Shown piece after piece: positions 46,398-55,082 of a DNA stretch of 64,000 bases (position 1 is the first letter of the stretch; the number at the start of each line of letters is the position of its first letter). The DNA comes from an uncultured Alphaproteobacteria bacterium (GTDB lineage Bacteria; Pseudomonadota; Alphaproteobacteria; MPNO01; UBA2964), in NCBI GenBank assembly GCA_943787225.1, contig CALSLP010000001.1, positions 1,090,964-1,154,963 of the forward strand. Direction: 5' to 3'. Both the position numbers and the translations under genes were made by a program. The notes under the pieces are model-generated. The model saw nothing but the letters and a program-made list of their open reading frames with translations. It was not told the origin of the DNA and searched no databases.

Positions 46398-46754
46398 TCA
46401 TGGGTCACGACTCAAGCCTTCACGCTCCAGCGCATCTATATAATCCTGCCAACGTTCTGTCTGCAAACTTCCAAGCTCGTAAAGATATTGCCATGAAAAA
46501 ATCCCCGTATCGTGGAGGTCGTCAAAGATCAGCCGAATGGCATAATTGCCAACCGGTTCAATTTCCATCACGCCAACATGGCGGCGTCCGGCAATCGTCT
46601 TTTTCTGACTGGCGCCATGGCCCTGGACTTCTGCCGATGGGCTTTCCACACGCAACAGTTCTGCAGGATAGGAAAAAGCGGTACCATCATCAAAAGTGAT
46701 ATCCAGCCGCTTCTCTGCTTTCTTTAACTTAATCTGTGTCGGTCGGGGCGGCAT
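46398..46754 (-). CDS. DUF971 domain protein
   Basis: This 118-residue protein matches the DUF971 / gamma-butyrobetaine hydroxylase-like N-terminal domain: LDITFDDGTAFSYPAELLRV, then HVGVMEIEPVGNYAIRLIFDDLHDTGIFSWQYLYELG. Stand-alone copies are widespread in proteobacteria and of uncertain function, possibly in iron-sulfur metabolism. The ATG at 46754 is used because the upstream extension overlaps the next gene. It follows the Trm112-like gene by 4 bp. Confidence 0.85.
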   Translation of the reverse strand: MPPRPTQIKLKKAEKRLDITFDDGTAFSYPAELLRVESPSAEVQGHGASQKKTIAGRRHVGVMEIEPVGNYAIRLIFDDLHDTGIFSWQYLYELGSLQTERWQDYIDALEREGLSRDP

Positions 46755-46758
46755 CGCG

Positions 46759-46959
46759 TTAGCTCTGGGCTGCGCCGCTATCCAGTTGCCGTGCCTCGTC
46801 GGCCAACATAATCGGGATGCCATCGCGGATGGGGTAAGCCAAGCCTGCGGCCTCGCTGATCAACTCCTGAGCCGCTTCGTCATAGCGCAGGGGTTGTTTT
46901 GTAACAGGGCACACCAAAATCTCGAGTAATTTGGGGTCAACATTTGTCTTGGTCGTCAT
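46759..46959 (-). CDS. Trm112 family protein
   Basis: This 66-residue protein has the Trm112p-like zinc-ribbon-type fold, though with a single cysteine: [20 protein letters not shown] and the C-terminal [19 protein letters not shown]. In eukaryotes Trm112 activates methyltransferases. In bacteria the family is common but poorly studied. The short gene sits between the LON-domain and DUF971 genes on the same strand, likely co-transcribed. Confidence 0.88.
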   Translation of the reverse strand: MTTKTNVDPKLLEILVCPVTKQPLRYDEAAQELISEAAGLAYPIRDGIPIMLADEARQLDSGAAQS

Positions 46960-46982
46960 GCGGTCTTTCCTTATTGCGCGCT

Positions 46983-47675
46983 TTAATGGCTAATGCCGCT
47001 GGCGCCGCCGTTTTCCATCAGCGCCATTTCCAGCAATGTTATAACAATATCTGCGCGAGACGATAGCGTTTGCGCTTCGAGCAACGCTTGTCGTTCGTTG
47101 GGACCAAAAGGACAGGTCATGGCGAGAGAGGTTATCAGCTTGTCATTAGGTGTCGCTATGACGGCATCCCAGCTTGCTTCGATATTCTGGAGGGCGAAAT
47201 ATTCTTTGACCGCGGCCAAAAGGCGGTCCCGATCAATTTCTGGCTCAGGTTCATCGCCGACATCGTTCCGGAAACGTCGATAGTCTGCAAGGACCCGCCG
47301 ATAACCTTCCTTACCGGTCATCTCTTCGGCGATGTCGAAGCGGCATATCCCCGCCAGGGTCAGCATGTAACGGCCATCGTCAGATTCCGTAAAACTGACG
47401 ATCCGTCCCGCGCAGCCTGTTTGGTATAGATCAGGCTCGTCGTCACCGAGCTCGCCTGCCCCGCGATTGTCTTCAAGGTCAGGAACCCGTGGCTGTAACA
47501 TGCCTATGATACGTTGTTCGTCTGCCAGCGCATCTCGGACCATCGCGAGATAGCGAGGTTCAAAAATGTTCAGAGGCAATTTGCCGGTTGGTAAAAGCAA
47601 GACGCCGGTGAGTGGAAATATCGGAATTACCCGGGGCAGGTCTTCAAAACGAGGGACGAAGACACTGCGGGTCAT
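46983..47675 (-). CDS. LON peptidase substrate-binding domain protein
   Basis: This 230-residue protein corresponds to the N-terminal substrate-binding domain of Lon, without the ATPase or protease parts. It has the beginning [32 protein letters not shown] and [21 protein letters not shown] block, here [25 protein letters not shown]. Stand-alone forms are common in alphaproteobacteria. Its ATG overlaps the stop of ybbN by four bases (47672-47675), so it is translationally coupled to that chaperone-like protein, which suggests a shared role in protein quality control. Confidence 0.9.
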   Translation of the reverse strand: MTRSVFVPRFEDLPRVIPIFPLTGVLLLPTGKLPLNIFEPRYLAMVRDALADEQRIIGMLQPRVPDLEDNRGAGELGDDEPDLYQTGCAGRIVSFTESDDGRYMLTLAGICRFDIAEEMTGKEGYRRVLADYRRFRNDVGDEPEPEIDRDRLLAAVKEYFALQNIEASWDAVIATPNDKLITSLAMTCPFGPNERQALLEAQTLSSRADIVITLLEMALMENGGASGISH

Positions 47676-48596
47676 GAAAACAGTATTGCAGATAGTTTTT
47701 TACGGCCGTCCATGGTCACGGGCTCTGTCGGCCCAATGGCTTCGAACAGTTTAAGCAGTTCCAGCCGGGCGGCATCATCATTCCAGCCGCGATCCTGACG
47801 GATGATTTCAATCAAGGCATCAATAGCGGCTTCCGCCTGTCCCCCGGCATAGAGAGCCAGGGCCAGATTATAGCGTGCCTCGTGATCTTTGGGATTTGCC
47901 TCTACCGCCGCTTGTAATGGTTCCAAGTCGCCAGCTTCCGCCGCTTTTTCAGCAAGCTCCAGCGCGCTTAGGATACTCGTGAACGCTGCGTCCTTGCGTT
48001 CGTCGTCACTCAACGTGTCGACAAGTTCCTGGGCGCCAGCGGTGTTGCCGGTCTCGATGCAGCAGCGTGCCAGCCCTGCTTTGGCGGCGATATTGTCCGG
48101 CGCATGTTGGACGACCTGGGAATATACAGCGCCAGCCTGTTCAAACTGACCGGCCTCGATGAGCGCTTCGGCCTGTTCCAGCGCTTCATCTAGCTGGCGA
48201 TTTTTCTTCGGTGCCGGCCGTTTGCGTTAGCTTGGTGACAAACTCTCTAATCTGGCTTTCGGGCAAAGCGCCCTGAAAGGCATCTACGGGTTTGCCCTGA
48301 TAAAACGCGTAGACCGCGGGGATGGACTGGATACGAAGTTGCTGCGCCAGATTCTGGTTTTGATCAATATCGATCTTGACCATTTTCACGGCGCCATTAG
48401 CTTCGGTAACTACTTTTTCAAGCAGGGGCCCAAGTTGTTTGCAGGGTCCACACCACGGCGCCCAGAAGTCCACAATAACAGGGACCTCTTGCGAGACTTC
48501 GATGACATCCTGAACAAAGGCCGCCTCTGACGACTCTTTAATTAGATCACCGGCCGGTGCTGCAGGTGGTGCGTTGGGATCGAGTATTGGCTCCAT
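47672..48596 (-). CDS. ybbN: Thioredoxin/TPR co-chaperone (YbbN/CnoX), one-base insertion
   Basis: The first frame (48596 to about 48205) is a thioredoxin domain with WAPWCGPCKQLGPLLEKV, and the second (to 47672) encodes TPR-like repeats (DHEARYNLALALYAGGQAEAAIDAL), together the CnoX layout. A run of five T at 48201-48205 (AAAAA in the coding strand) should be four: reading then continues from EEN into RQLDEALEQAEALIEAG. Repaired length is about 307 residues. The intact CxxC would retain redox activity; E. coli CnoX holds oxidised substrates for chaperones. The indel is in a homopolymer, so a sequencing error is likely. Confidence 0.87.
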
Positions 48597-48713
48597 GGGG
48601 TGTCGCTTTAATCGTTTCGTTCAGTTGTTCATCGTCAAGTGACGGTCTGTGTTAGAGTAAATGGCGAATTTTACCAATAAAGACAAGGTCTGGCTGTCCG
48701 CCAAGCGGTATCA

Positions 48714-49247
48714 TTATTTTTGTGTCGCCGCATCAAGGTCCAGAATAAGCGGTAGATGATCGCAATCAACCAAAAACCGCTGTAAATCTTCAGGTGATAA
48801 CCCAATAGTCGCCGTATTGATTAGCGGGTGGTAGTTGACCTGGGTTGCCTCGAGCATCTGCTTGTCGAGAACAACGGTCACACGCTCTTCTTCCGGGCCA
48901 TTATCGTTGATTGCTCCAAACGGCGTCACTGACCCAGGCGTTACCCCGAGTTTTTCCAGTAAAAGCGCGGGCTGGCCAAAGGATAGTCGCCGGGAAGGCA
49001 GTAAATCCGCCAGGGCGCTCATGTCCATGCGCCGCCATTCGAGGCACACCAGCAGGAAAAGCCGTCCACCCTTGGCCTTGAGAAACAGGCTCTTGCAATG
49101 AACACCCGGCAATTCCCCGCGCCGATCCTTGGCTTCCGCGACCGTAAAAACGGCAGGATGGGTGTATTCTATATAGTCAATTTCAAGGGTGTTCAGCCGC
49201 GCCAGAAGCGTTTCGCGCGTGGCCGGTTGTGGGCTGGGTTCCGTCAT
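48714..49247 (-). CDS. Prolyl-tRNA deacylase (YbaK/ProXp family)
   Basis: This is a trans-editing domain protein that hydrolyses mischarged Ala-tRNA-Pro (ProXp-ala-like). The fold begins YIEYTHPAVFTVAEAKDRRGELPGVHCKSLFLKAKGG, with the catalytic Lys in the KSLFLK segment, and continues through the GSVTPFGAINDNG block. From the ATG at 49247 it has 177 residues; a GTG at 49256 would add three. It is isolated, with tRNA-Gly on the other side. Confidence 0.88.
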   Translation of the reverse strand: MTEPSPQPATRETLLARLNTLEIDYIEYTHPAVFTVAEAKDRRGELPGVHCKSLFLKAKGGRLFLLVCLEWRRMDMSALADLLPSRRLSFGQPALLLEKLGVTPGSVTPFGAINDNGPEEERVTVVLDKQMLEATQVNYHPLINTATIGLSPEDLQRFLVDCDHLPLILDLDAATQK

Positions 49248-49347
49248 GGCGTGCACCCTATAGAAAAGGGGTTGTCATTTGCAATATCAGCAGTGTATGC
49301 AAGCACTTGCAAAGCTGGCGTGTCTGATTATTATCGCGCCTCCGGAT

Positions 49348-49422
49348 GCGGGCGTAGCTCAGGGGTAGAGCGCAACCTTGCCAAGGTTGATGTCGTGAGT
49401 TCGAATCTCATCGCCCGCTCCA
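49348..49422 (+). tRNA. tRNA-Gly (anticodon GCC)
   Basis: A complete cloverleaf is readable: acceptor stem GCGGGCG / CGCCCGC, D arm GCTC/GAGC, anticodon arm CAACC-TTGCCAA-GGTTG with anticodon GCC, T arm GTGAG-TTCGAAT-CTCAT with a G-T pair, discriminator T and encoded CCA. It reads glycine codons GGC and GGU. No integrase or direct repeat suggests use as an attachment site. Confidence 0.98.
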
Positions 49423-49474
49423 ATTTCTTTCCAAATACCTAAAGATGGATTTCGTGGCGCGATTTTTCGTGATC

Positions 49475-50506
49475 TCACGCAAACGCAGGCATGATTTCTC
49501 CAGCAAAGGCGCGCATTTGCGGCGGGCTCATCTGGGCGCCCGCAAGCAAAATATATTCCACGCCGCCGTTTTGCAGCTTTTCCAAATGTCCGATAATTTC
49601 CTCCGGCGTGCCGATTAGCGTCCCTTGCTCCGCGGCTTTTCTCAGATCTGGATCAGAGGCCATGCTGGTTTTGTAGGTAGCATCGTTCGACTTTGCCGCC
49701 TGGTTCATGTGATTGAGGGCTGCCATGCGTTTATCGATCGCGATGGCGCGTTCTTCCTCATTGCGGATAATATGCATGCCGCGGGCGACGGCGACATTCA
49801 TGGGGTCGAATGATTTTCCTGATACCTCAATAGCTTCCCGATAAAGGGCAAATCGCTCAAGGGTGACATCGAAGGTCGCGAACTGATCGAGCAGCAGCGA
49901 ATAGCCGCTCTCTGCGGCATAGCGCAGAGAGTCGGGACGGCCGGCCGCAAGCCACATTGGCGGGTGAGGTTTTTGCACCGGTGGCGGTTCGACCACAATA
50001 TCCTCAAAGTTCCAGCGCTCACTATGAAAAGAAAACCGTTCATTGGACGACAGCGACTTTTTGATCAGTGCCATTGATTCTTCAAACCGGTCGGTGGATT
50101 CCTTGATTGGAATACAAAATCCTTCGAACTCGCGTGGCCGATAGCCTTTGCCAACGCCAAAATCAAAACGGCCGTTGGACAGAACATCGACCGTCGCTGC
50201 TTGCTCTGCGAGCAGAACCGGATTGTGCCAGGGGATGACGATGACGCCGGTGCCGAGTCGGATTGTTGAGGTTTTGGCGGCCAGATAGGTCAGCAGGTTC
50301 ATTGATGCAGAAACCTGCGCCTCGCCGGTGAAATGATGCTCGACCAAAAAGATACTGTGATATCCGAGGGCCTCTGCTTCGACGATGGCATCGATGAAGG
50401 CGCTATATGAATGGCTGTCTTCTGATTGATCCAGCAACAGCCTTTCTGATTCTGCCTGTGATGAGGCCGCCGCCGCTGTCGCGCCGCCAAACAAACCGAA
50501 CTTCAT
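49475..50506 (-). CDS. LLM class flavin-dependent oxidoreductase
   Basis: This 343-residue protein has the bacterial luciferase-like (F420/FMN-dependent) TIM barrel. It starts MKFGLFGGATAAAA and shows the conserved GYHSIFLVEHHFTGEAQVSASMNLLTYLAAKT and TIRLGTGVIVIPWHNPVLLAEQAATVD, then VLSNGRFDFGVGKGYRPREF. The C-terminus IGTPEEIIGHLEKLQNGGVEYILL is typical of LLM enzymes. Substrate unknown. It is convergent with the tRNA gene and lies upstream of the protease on the opposite strand. Confidence 0.9.
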   Translation of the reverse strand: MKFGLFGGATAAAASSQAESERLLLDQSEDSHSYSAFIDAIVEAEALGYHSIFLVEHHFTGEAQVSASMNLLTYLAAKTSTIRLGTGVIVIPWHNPVLLAEQAATVDVLSNGRFDFGVGKGYRPREFEGFCIPIKESTDRFEESMALIKKSLSSNERFSFHSERWNFEDIVVEPPPVQKPHPPMWLAAGRPDSLRYAAESGYSLLLDQFATFDVTLERFALYREAIEVSGKSFDPMNVAVARGMHIIRNEEERAIAIDKRMAALNHMNQAAKSNDATYKTSMASDPDLRKAAEQGTLIGTPEEIIGHLEKLQNGGVEYILLAGAQMSPPQMRAFAGEIMPAFA

Positions 50507-50644
50507 ATATCTTTGCTCCTATCTCACCAACAATGTCGGTTGGCCGCCCTATATCTGTGGATCTAAATCTATGATGACTACCTTGACGCTGGATTTCCTC
50601 GGTAGCAAGGGTGAGTATGCCGCCTTAGGCAGGAGAAAATGTAA

Positions 50645-52967
50645 ATGACGATTAAGAAATTGGCCGCGGAAGACATTAGCTTCCCTTCCTTTGATATTGG
50701 TGACAGCGCAGATGGTGATGTCTTTTCCTTTTCCAGTCACCAGCGGGCACGGGATGCGTTGGAGCTTGGCCTCGGTATCGATGGCCCTCATTTCAATATT
50801 TTTGTTTTGGGGGATCCCCGCAGCGGGCGATTGAGCTCTACTGTTGAGTTCATCAAAACCTCTGCGAAGACGATGAAACCGGCTGCTGACTGGGTTTATC
50901 TGAATAACTTTCAAAAAGAATCAGAGCCGCACCCTTATACCTTGCCGGCCGGTATTGGCTATGAGTTCTCGAAGGCGTTAGCCGCGACGATAGAGCAACT
51001 TACCGTCGCGATGCGCGATGCCTTCGGTGGTGATGATATGAAACAGCAGCTGCAGGAAGCTGCTGCTGGCCGTACATCGGATATTCAGGGAGAGGTAGAC
51101 GCGCTGCGTGAGACCGCACGATCGCGTGGTTTTGACATTATTCAAACGGATAACGGGACGTCGATTGCGGCTATTGATGATGACGGCAATCCTGTTCCAC
51201 CGGCTGAAATGTCTGCCGAGCAGCAACAGGCCGCGCAACAATATGGCCCCGACCTTGCTCAGGCTCTGACCGGGATTATGGCCAAGGCCGCAGAGAATCA
51301 GGCGGCACTGCAACAGGCGCTCGACGTGATGGCGCGGGATATGCTCGATCAGGTTTGTGCGCCCATCCTGGATGCGATGGCGGAACAATATGGCAGTTAT
51401 CCCGGACTGGCTGGCTGGTTCGTCGAGTTCCGGGCAGATATTGTCGAGAATTACAAAGTCTTTCTTGCCGAAACACCCTCAGACCTCCCGGCGGATATGC
51501 AGCCTGGAACCCGCTATGCGGTAAATCTGCTATCGGATAATCGTGCGACGACGGGGGCGCCTGTCATCGTTGAACCTAACCCGACCTATCAGAATCTGTT
51601 CGGCCAATTGCAGTACCGCCAAAGCGAACAAGGCTATGCCACTGACTTCACGCTGATCCAGTCCGGGGCTCTGCATCGGGCAAATGGCGGTGTGCTGGTT
51701 CTTACGGGCCGATATGGTTGCTGAGGCGCCGGCTGTTTGGGGCTATTTAAAAGCTGCCCTCCGCGATGGCGAAATCAGAATTGAAGAGCCGCACCGTGCG
51801 AACAGCCTGCCGGTTGCGGGCGCTGTTCGTCCCGCCCCTGTGCCCCTGTCGTTGAAGGTTGTCATGGTCGCTGCGCCAAGGTGGTATTACAGCTTTTTTG
51901 CCTCTGATCCCGAATTTCAGACTTATTTTAAAATAAAGGCGGATATCGACGCCGATATGGAATCGAGTGCCGCGAACGTTGATGCGTATTCGGCGCTCAT
52001 TCGCGATTTCGCGGTGGCCGATGGCGCAAAAGGCATCGAGGGCGATGCGATTGCTCTGTTGCTCGGGCTGGCGTCGCGCTGGGCCGCAAACCGGGGGCGG
52101 TTGTCTTCGCAGTTTGAACGTATCAACGATGTCATTGTTGAGGCCCATCAAGCATCTGGTCGAAAGAATGCAAACATCACACGGGCTGATATTTTGCAGG
52201 CGCTGGCCAATCACCACAGTCGGGTGTCCCGGATACCGAGTCGGATGCTCGACTCGATCGCTGAAGAAACCGTGCTGATTGAGACAACCGGATCGGCGGT
52301 CGGTCAGGTCAACGCGTTGACCGTTCGCTATATGGGTGACACCAGCTTTGGCATGCCGAGCCGCGTCACGGCGCGGGCTTCCGTCGGGCGCCACGGCGTT
52401 GTGAATATTGAGCGTGATGTCGCGTTGGGTGGACCGATCCAGCAAAAGGGTGTGATGGTCTTGCAGGGATTTCTGGCTGGCATCTTTGCCCGCCGCTTTC
52501 CACTGTCCTTTAATTGTTCGGTGACGTTTGAGCAAAGCTATGGCGGTGTTGAGGGTGACAGCGCATCGCTTGCTGAATTGATGGCGATCCTCTCGGATTT
52601 GTCGGGTGTTCCACTACGCCAGGATCTCGCCATTACGGGCTCGGTTAATCAGCGAGGCGACGCTCAAGCGATTGGCGGTGCCAACCAGAAGATCGCTGGA
52701 TTCTTCAGAACGTGTTTAAGCCAGGGCCCACTCACCGGATCGCAGGGCGTCATCATTCCTGTCGCCAATGAACGCAATGTCATTTTACTTCCGGAAATTT
52801 CGGATGCCGTCGCGGCGGAGAAATTCCATATCCATAGTGTCACCAGCGTGGATGATGCCATTGAACTCTTTACCGGCCAGTCGGCGGAGAAAATATATGC
52901 GCTGGTGACAACACAGCTTGAAGCATTTGATCAGGCGCTGACAAAACGGGCGGGAGGGAATGATTGA
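50645..52967 (+). CDS. Lon-type AAA protease, degenerate Walker A, one-base insertion
   Basis: This resembles the LonB/YcbZ-like family, an ATPase-like N-terminal region with a C-terminal Lon proteolytic domain. The first frame (to 51724) has FNIFVLGDPRSGRLSST in place of a Walker A, with R where K is expected, a long helical coiled region (residues 110-230) and GALHRANGGVLVL. One extra base near 51698-51702 causes a shift. The second frame continues RADMVAEAPAVWGYLKAAL and ends with the protease: catalytic Ser in GVEGDSASLAELMAI and Lys in VNQRGDAQAIGGANQKIAGFF. Repaired length is about 773 residues. AGGAG lies before the start. Confidence 0.82.
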
Positions 52968-53098
52968 CGCGGAATTTTCATGCTTAGCGTCACTTTTTGC
53001 GTCATTTTCATACATTTTCGGGTGAATATTGTTACATTTTGCGCCATACGGTCGCGTATGCTGTGCTTAAGTCCCTGAAATCTATGTATTCGTGTGAT

Positions 53099-53114
53099 TG
53101 GCACGATATTTGCA
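53099..53114 (+). promoter_or_regulatory. Orphan sigma-54 promoter
   Basis: TTGGCACGATATTTGCAT on the plus strand is a perfect -24/-12 element (TGGCAC-N5-TTGCA). It lies between the Lon-type protease gene and a convergent gene on the other strand, with no coding sequence downstream, and predicts a start near 53125. Confidence 0.85.
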
Positions 53115-53124
53115 TCGTTTGGGA

Positions 53125-53196
53125 TGGAATTTGCGCTTAGTTGCTGCGCTCATTCTCTTCCCCAAACTTTAGGCGGCCGTAAGGGCCGCCTTTTTT
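53125..53196 (+). ncRNA. Candidate sigma-54-dependent small RNA, about 72 nt
   Basis: The predicted transcript runs from the sigma-54 start near 53125 to the intrinsic terminator ending at 53196. It contains no open reading frame with a ribosome site. A pyrimidine-rich, probably unpaired segment (CATTCTCTTCCCCAAAC, 53151-53167) precedes the terminator hairpin, the usual layout of a base-pairing sRNA with an Hfq-friendly U tail. The class is unknown to me. Nitrogen or another sigma-54 activator would control it. Confidence 0.6.
53172..53196 (+). terminator. Intrinsic terminator of the candidate sRNA
   Basis: A perfect GGCGGCC / GGCCGCC stem with a five-base loop is followed by six T. It is directional (plus strand). 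It may also stop any read-through from the protease gene 200 bp upstream. Confidence 0.9.
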
Positions 53197-53234
53197 ATGG
53201 GGTCTTGTTCAGATCAGCAGTCGATTGAGTGCTG

Positions 53235-54532
53235 TTAGACCAATAATCGAAATGACCCAAAGGCTGCAACAAAGCGCAGGTTCGGTCCGTAGGCGAGACC
53301 TTCCAGCGATACGCCAAACATGTTGCTGGCAACGGCGACGGACACTGCAGACAAGCCGGTCATTGAAGAAAACGCCCAGCCGATCAGGGTGGCCTCCATA
53401 ATGATAAGTTGTGACACGCCGGTCTCGATTGATCCAAAGAGAACAAGCACCAATGTCGCGGTCACGATCTGGTGGACGCCTGCAAAGGCGAGAATGGTGA
53501 TGGTGCCAATGATGGCCGTGATGACGCCCCAGTCGGGCAGCTGCAACGCGGCGATCATTTCATCAAAACCGGTTTGCTCAATCGCCAGGATTAACGTCTT
53601 GCCGAGCAGGATGGCGGCCGTCAGCAAGACGACCTCACCATGGACAGTACCGATGCCTTTCCCCGATTGACGAATAGCCGTTGCCAATTGAGGACGGCCC
53701 TGAAAGGCGAGTCCTATCAGACACAGGAGAGGTATGCCGGTAACCAGACATTGCAATGTCGACAGGGATGTCGTGGCGTTCAATAAAAGGACCACCGAGG
53801 CCGCAATGGTCACTGGTGGTAAAACAGGGACTAGTGCCGTGACAGCGCGGAGTGAGCCCGCGAAGCCGACATCACGGGTATAGAGAAGATGGGCAATAAT
53901 GAAGCCGACCAAAACAAAGCACAGCCCCAAGGTCATTATTTGCCACAGCGTGACGTTCGGTAAATGCTCGTAACAAAGTGCCATCGCCAGCCAAAAGGGT
54001 GACCACAGACAGCAAAGGCACATACCTCTCTGGCAGGCTTCTGCTGCGGCCTTGCGAATATCTTCGCTATTATCACGTCCAATGATGGGCGCAAAAATTG
54101 ACATCACACCGACATTGAGGACGCTCCCGAGAAACTGACTTCCTGCCATGAGGCCACTATTGCGTTCCTGCGCGCCAAGGTCTTTGACCAACTTCCGGGC
54201 TTTGCTGATTTCTGGTCGTTGATCTGCTGTGGCGCGGAGCAAGACCACTGTTCCGAAAAAAGCGGCGAAGATCACCGAGTGTTCCATCCCCTGCCAGAGG
54301 GCATACCATCCATCAAAAACCGCCGCTAACATCGCCGCTGACAGGGCGAGACAAAAGATCAGGATTTGCATTCGTCGCCGGATTTGCCGGCTTACCACCA
54401 GAACATAGACCGCAAGCACGACACCGCTGGAAAATTGGAAAGCGGATGGTTCCAGAGAAGCCGAATAACGGCGCAACCCCAAAGGGTGGCCAACAGGATT
54501 TGATTGAGGGGAAGGCTGGTAAGCCGCGACAT
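53235..54532 (-). CDS. Polytopic membrane protein of unknown function, probable one-base deletion
   Basis: The main frame has 415 residues with about eleven hydrophobic segments, resembling a permease but with no family I can name. Segments such as LGSVLNVGVMSIFAPIIGRDN and AFAGVHQIVTATLVLVLFGSIE recall the two halves of ArsB/CitM-like carriers. The frame lacks a good start. Restoring one T in a run of four (AAAA at 54431-54434 on the plus strand) joins it to MSRLTSLPLNQILLATLWG starting at the ATG at 54532. Repaired length is about 432 residues. Transport substrate unknown. Confidence 0.6.
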
Positions 54533-54616
54533 GACGCGCTCAACTATAAAAGGCTGTGTCTGTCTATCAGCTATCCGGTTTGCTTGAAAGCCGTGCTGTG
54601 ATTGTTGCTCTTGGTG

Positions 54617-54979
54617 TCAGACCTGCAAGACGGATGCGTAGACCAAAAGACCACCGAACGAAAAAAGACAGAGCATCATCGTTCCCAGTAGAACAAACAG
54701 AGTGTTCCCTTTCGTCGCGAGTGGGTTATGTCGACGGTCTGCGGCGAGACGCGGTTTGTTGCGACGTTCCTTGCCGCTGTTTATTGCAAAATAAAAACGC
54801 CAACGAAGCAAGGGGATGCTCAGTCGAATATTCACCGGAGGCTTGGTTCGACTGCGCCCTGGTAAAGCGGCTGCGATGGCGTTCCTCTGTTCCTCGGAAA
54901 GTTGATCGATGACAGCGGTAGGCAATCGATCAAAGAACGGGTCGTTCTGCGGATCAGGAAAAATGGAGCTTTCAGCCAT
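54617..54979 (-). CDS. Small membrane-anchored hypothetical protein
   Basis: From the ATG at 54979 (GAGG upstream) the frame encodes 120 residues: an acidic soluble N-terminus (MAESSIFPDPQNDPFFDRLP and the VIDQLSEEQRNAIAAAL helix), a basic middle (KERRNKPRLAADRR) and a single C-terminal membrane helix (NTLFVLLGTMMLCLFSFGGLLVYASV). No family recognised. It is divergent from the glutamate dehydrogenase gene, and the 103-bp gap carries both promoters. Confidence 0.6.
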   Translation of the reverse strand: MAESSIFPDPQNDPFFDRLPTAVIDQLSEEQRNAIAAALPGRSRTKPPVNIRLSIPLLRWRFYFAINSGKERRNKPRLAADRRHNPLATKGNTLFVLLGTMMLCLFSFGGLLVYASVLQV

Positions 54980-55082
54980 GGTCGGCCTCTTTTTCAATTT
55001 GTCATAAAACAATTGGTTGAAACCTGTTAACCATGATTTCATCTATGATTTGTTAAAACACGTCTCATGTAAGGGAAGAACT

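Noticed and set aside
49340..49430. tRNA-Gly as a phage or island attachment site
   Set aside because: No integrase, direct repeat or change in gene content is seen on either side.
51747..52535. A 262-codon minus-strand open frame
   Set aside because: It mirrors the protease gene, whose catalytic motifs are on the plus strand; no homology or ribosome site.
53038..53058. NtrC-type activator site upstream of the orphan sigma-54 promoter
   Set aside because: GCGCCATACGGTCGC is only a partial dyad; the match to the NtrC consensus is too weak to claim.
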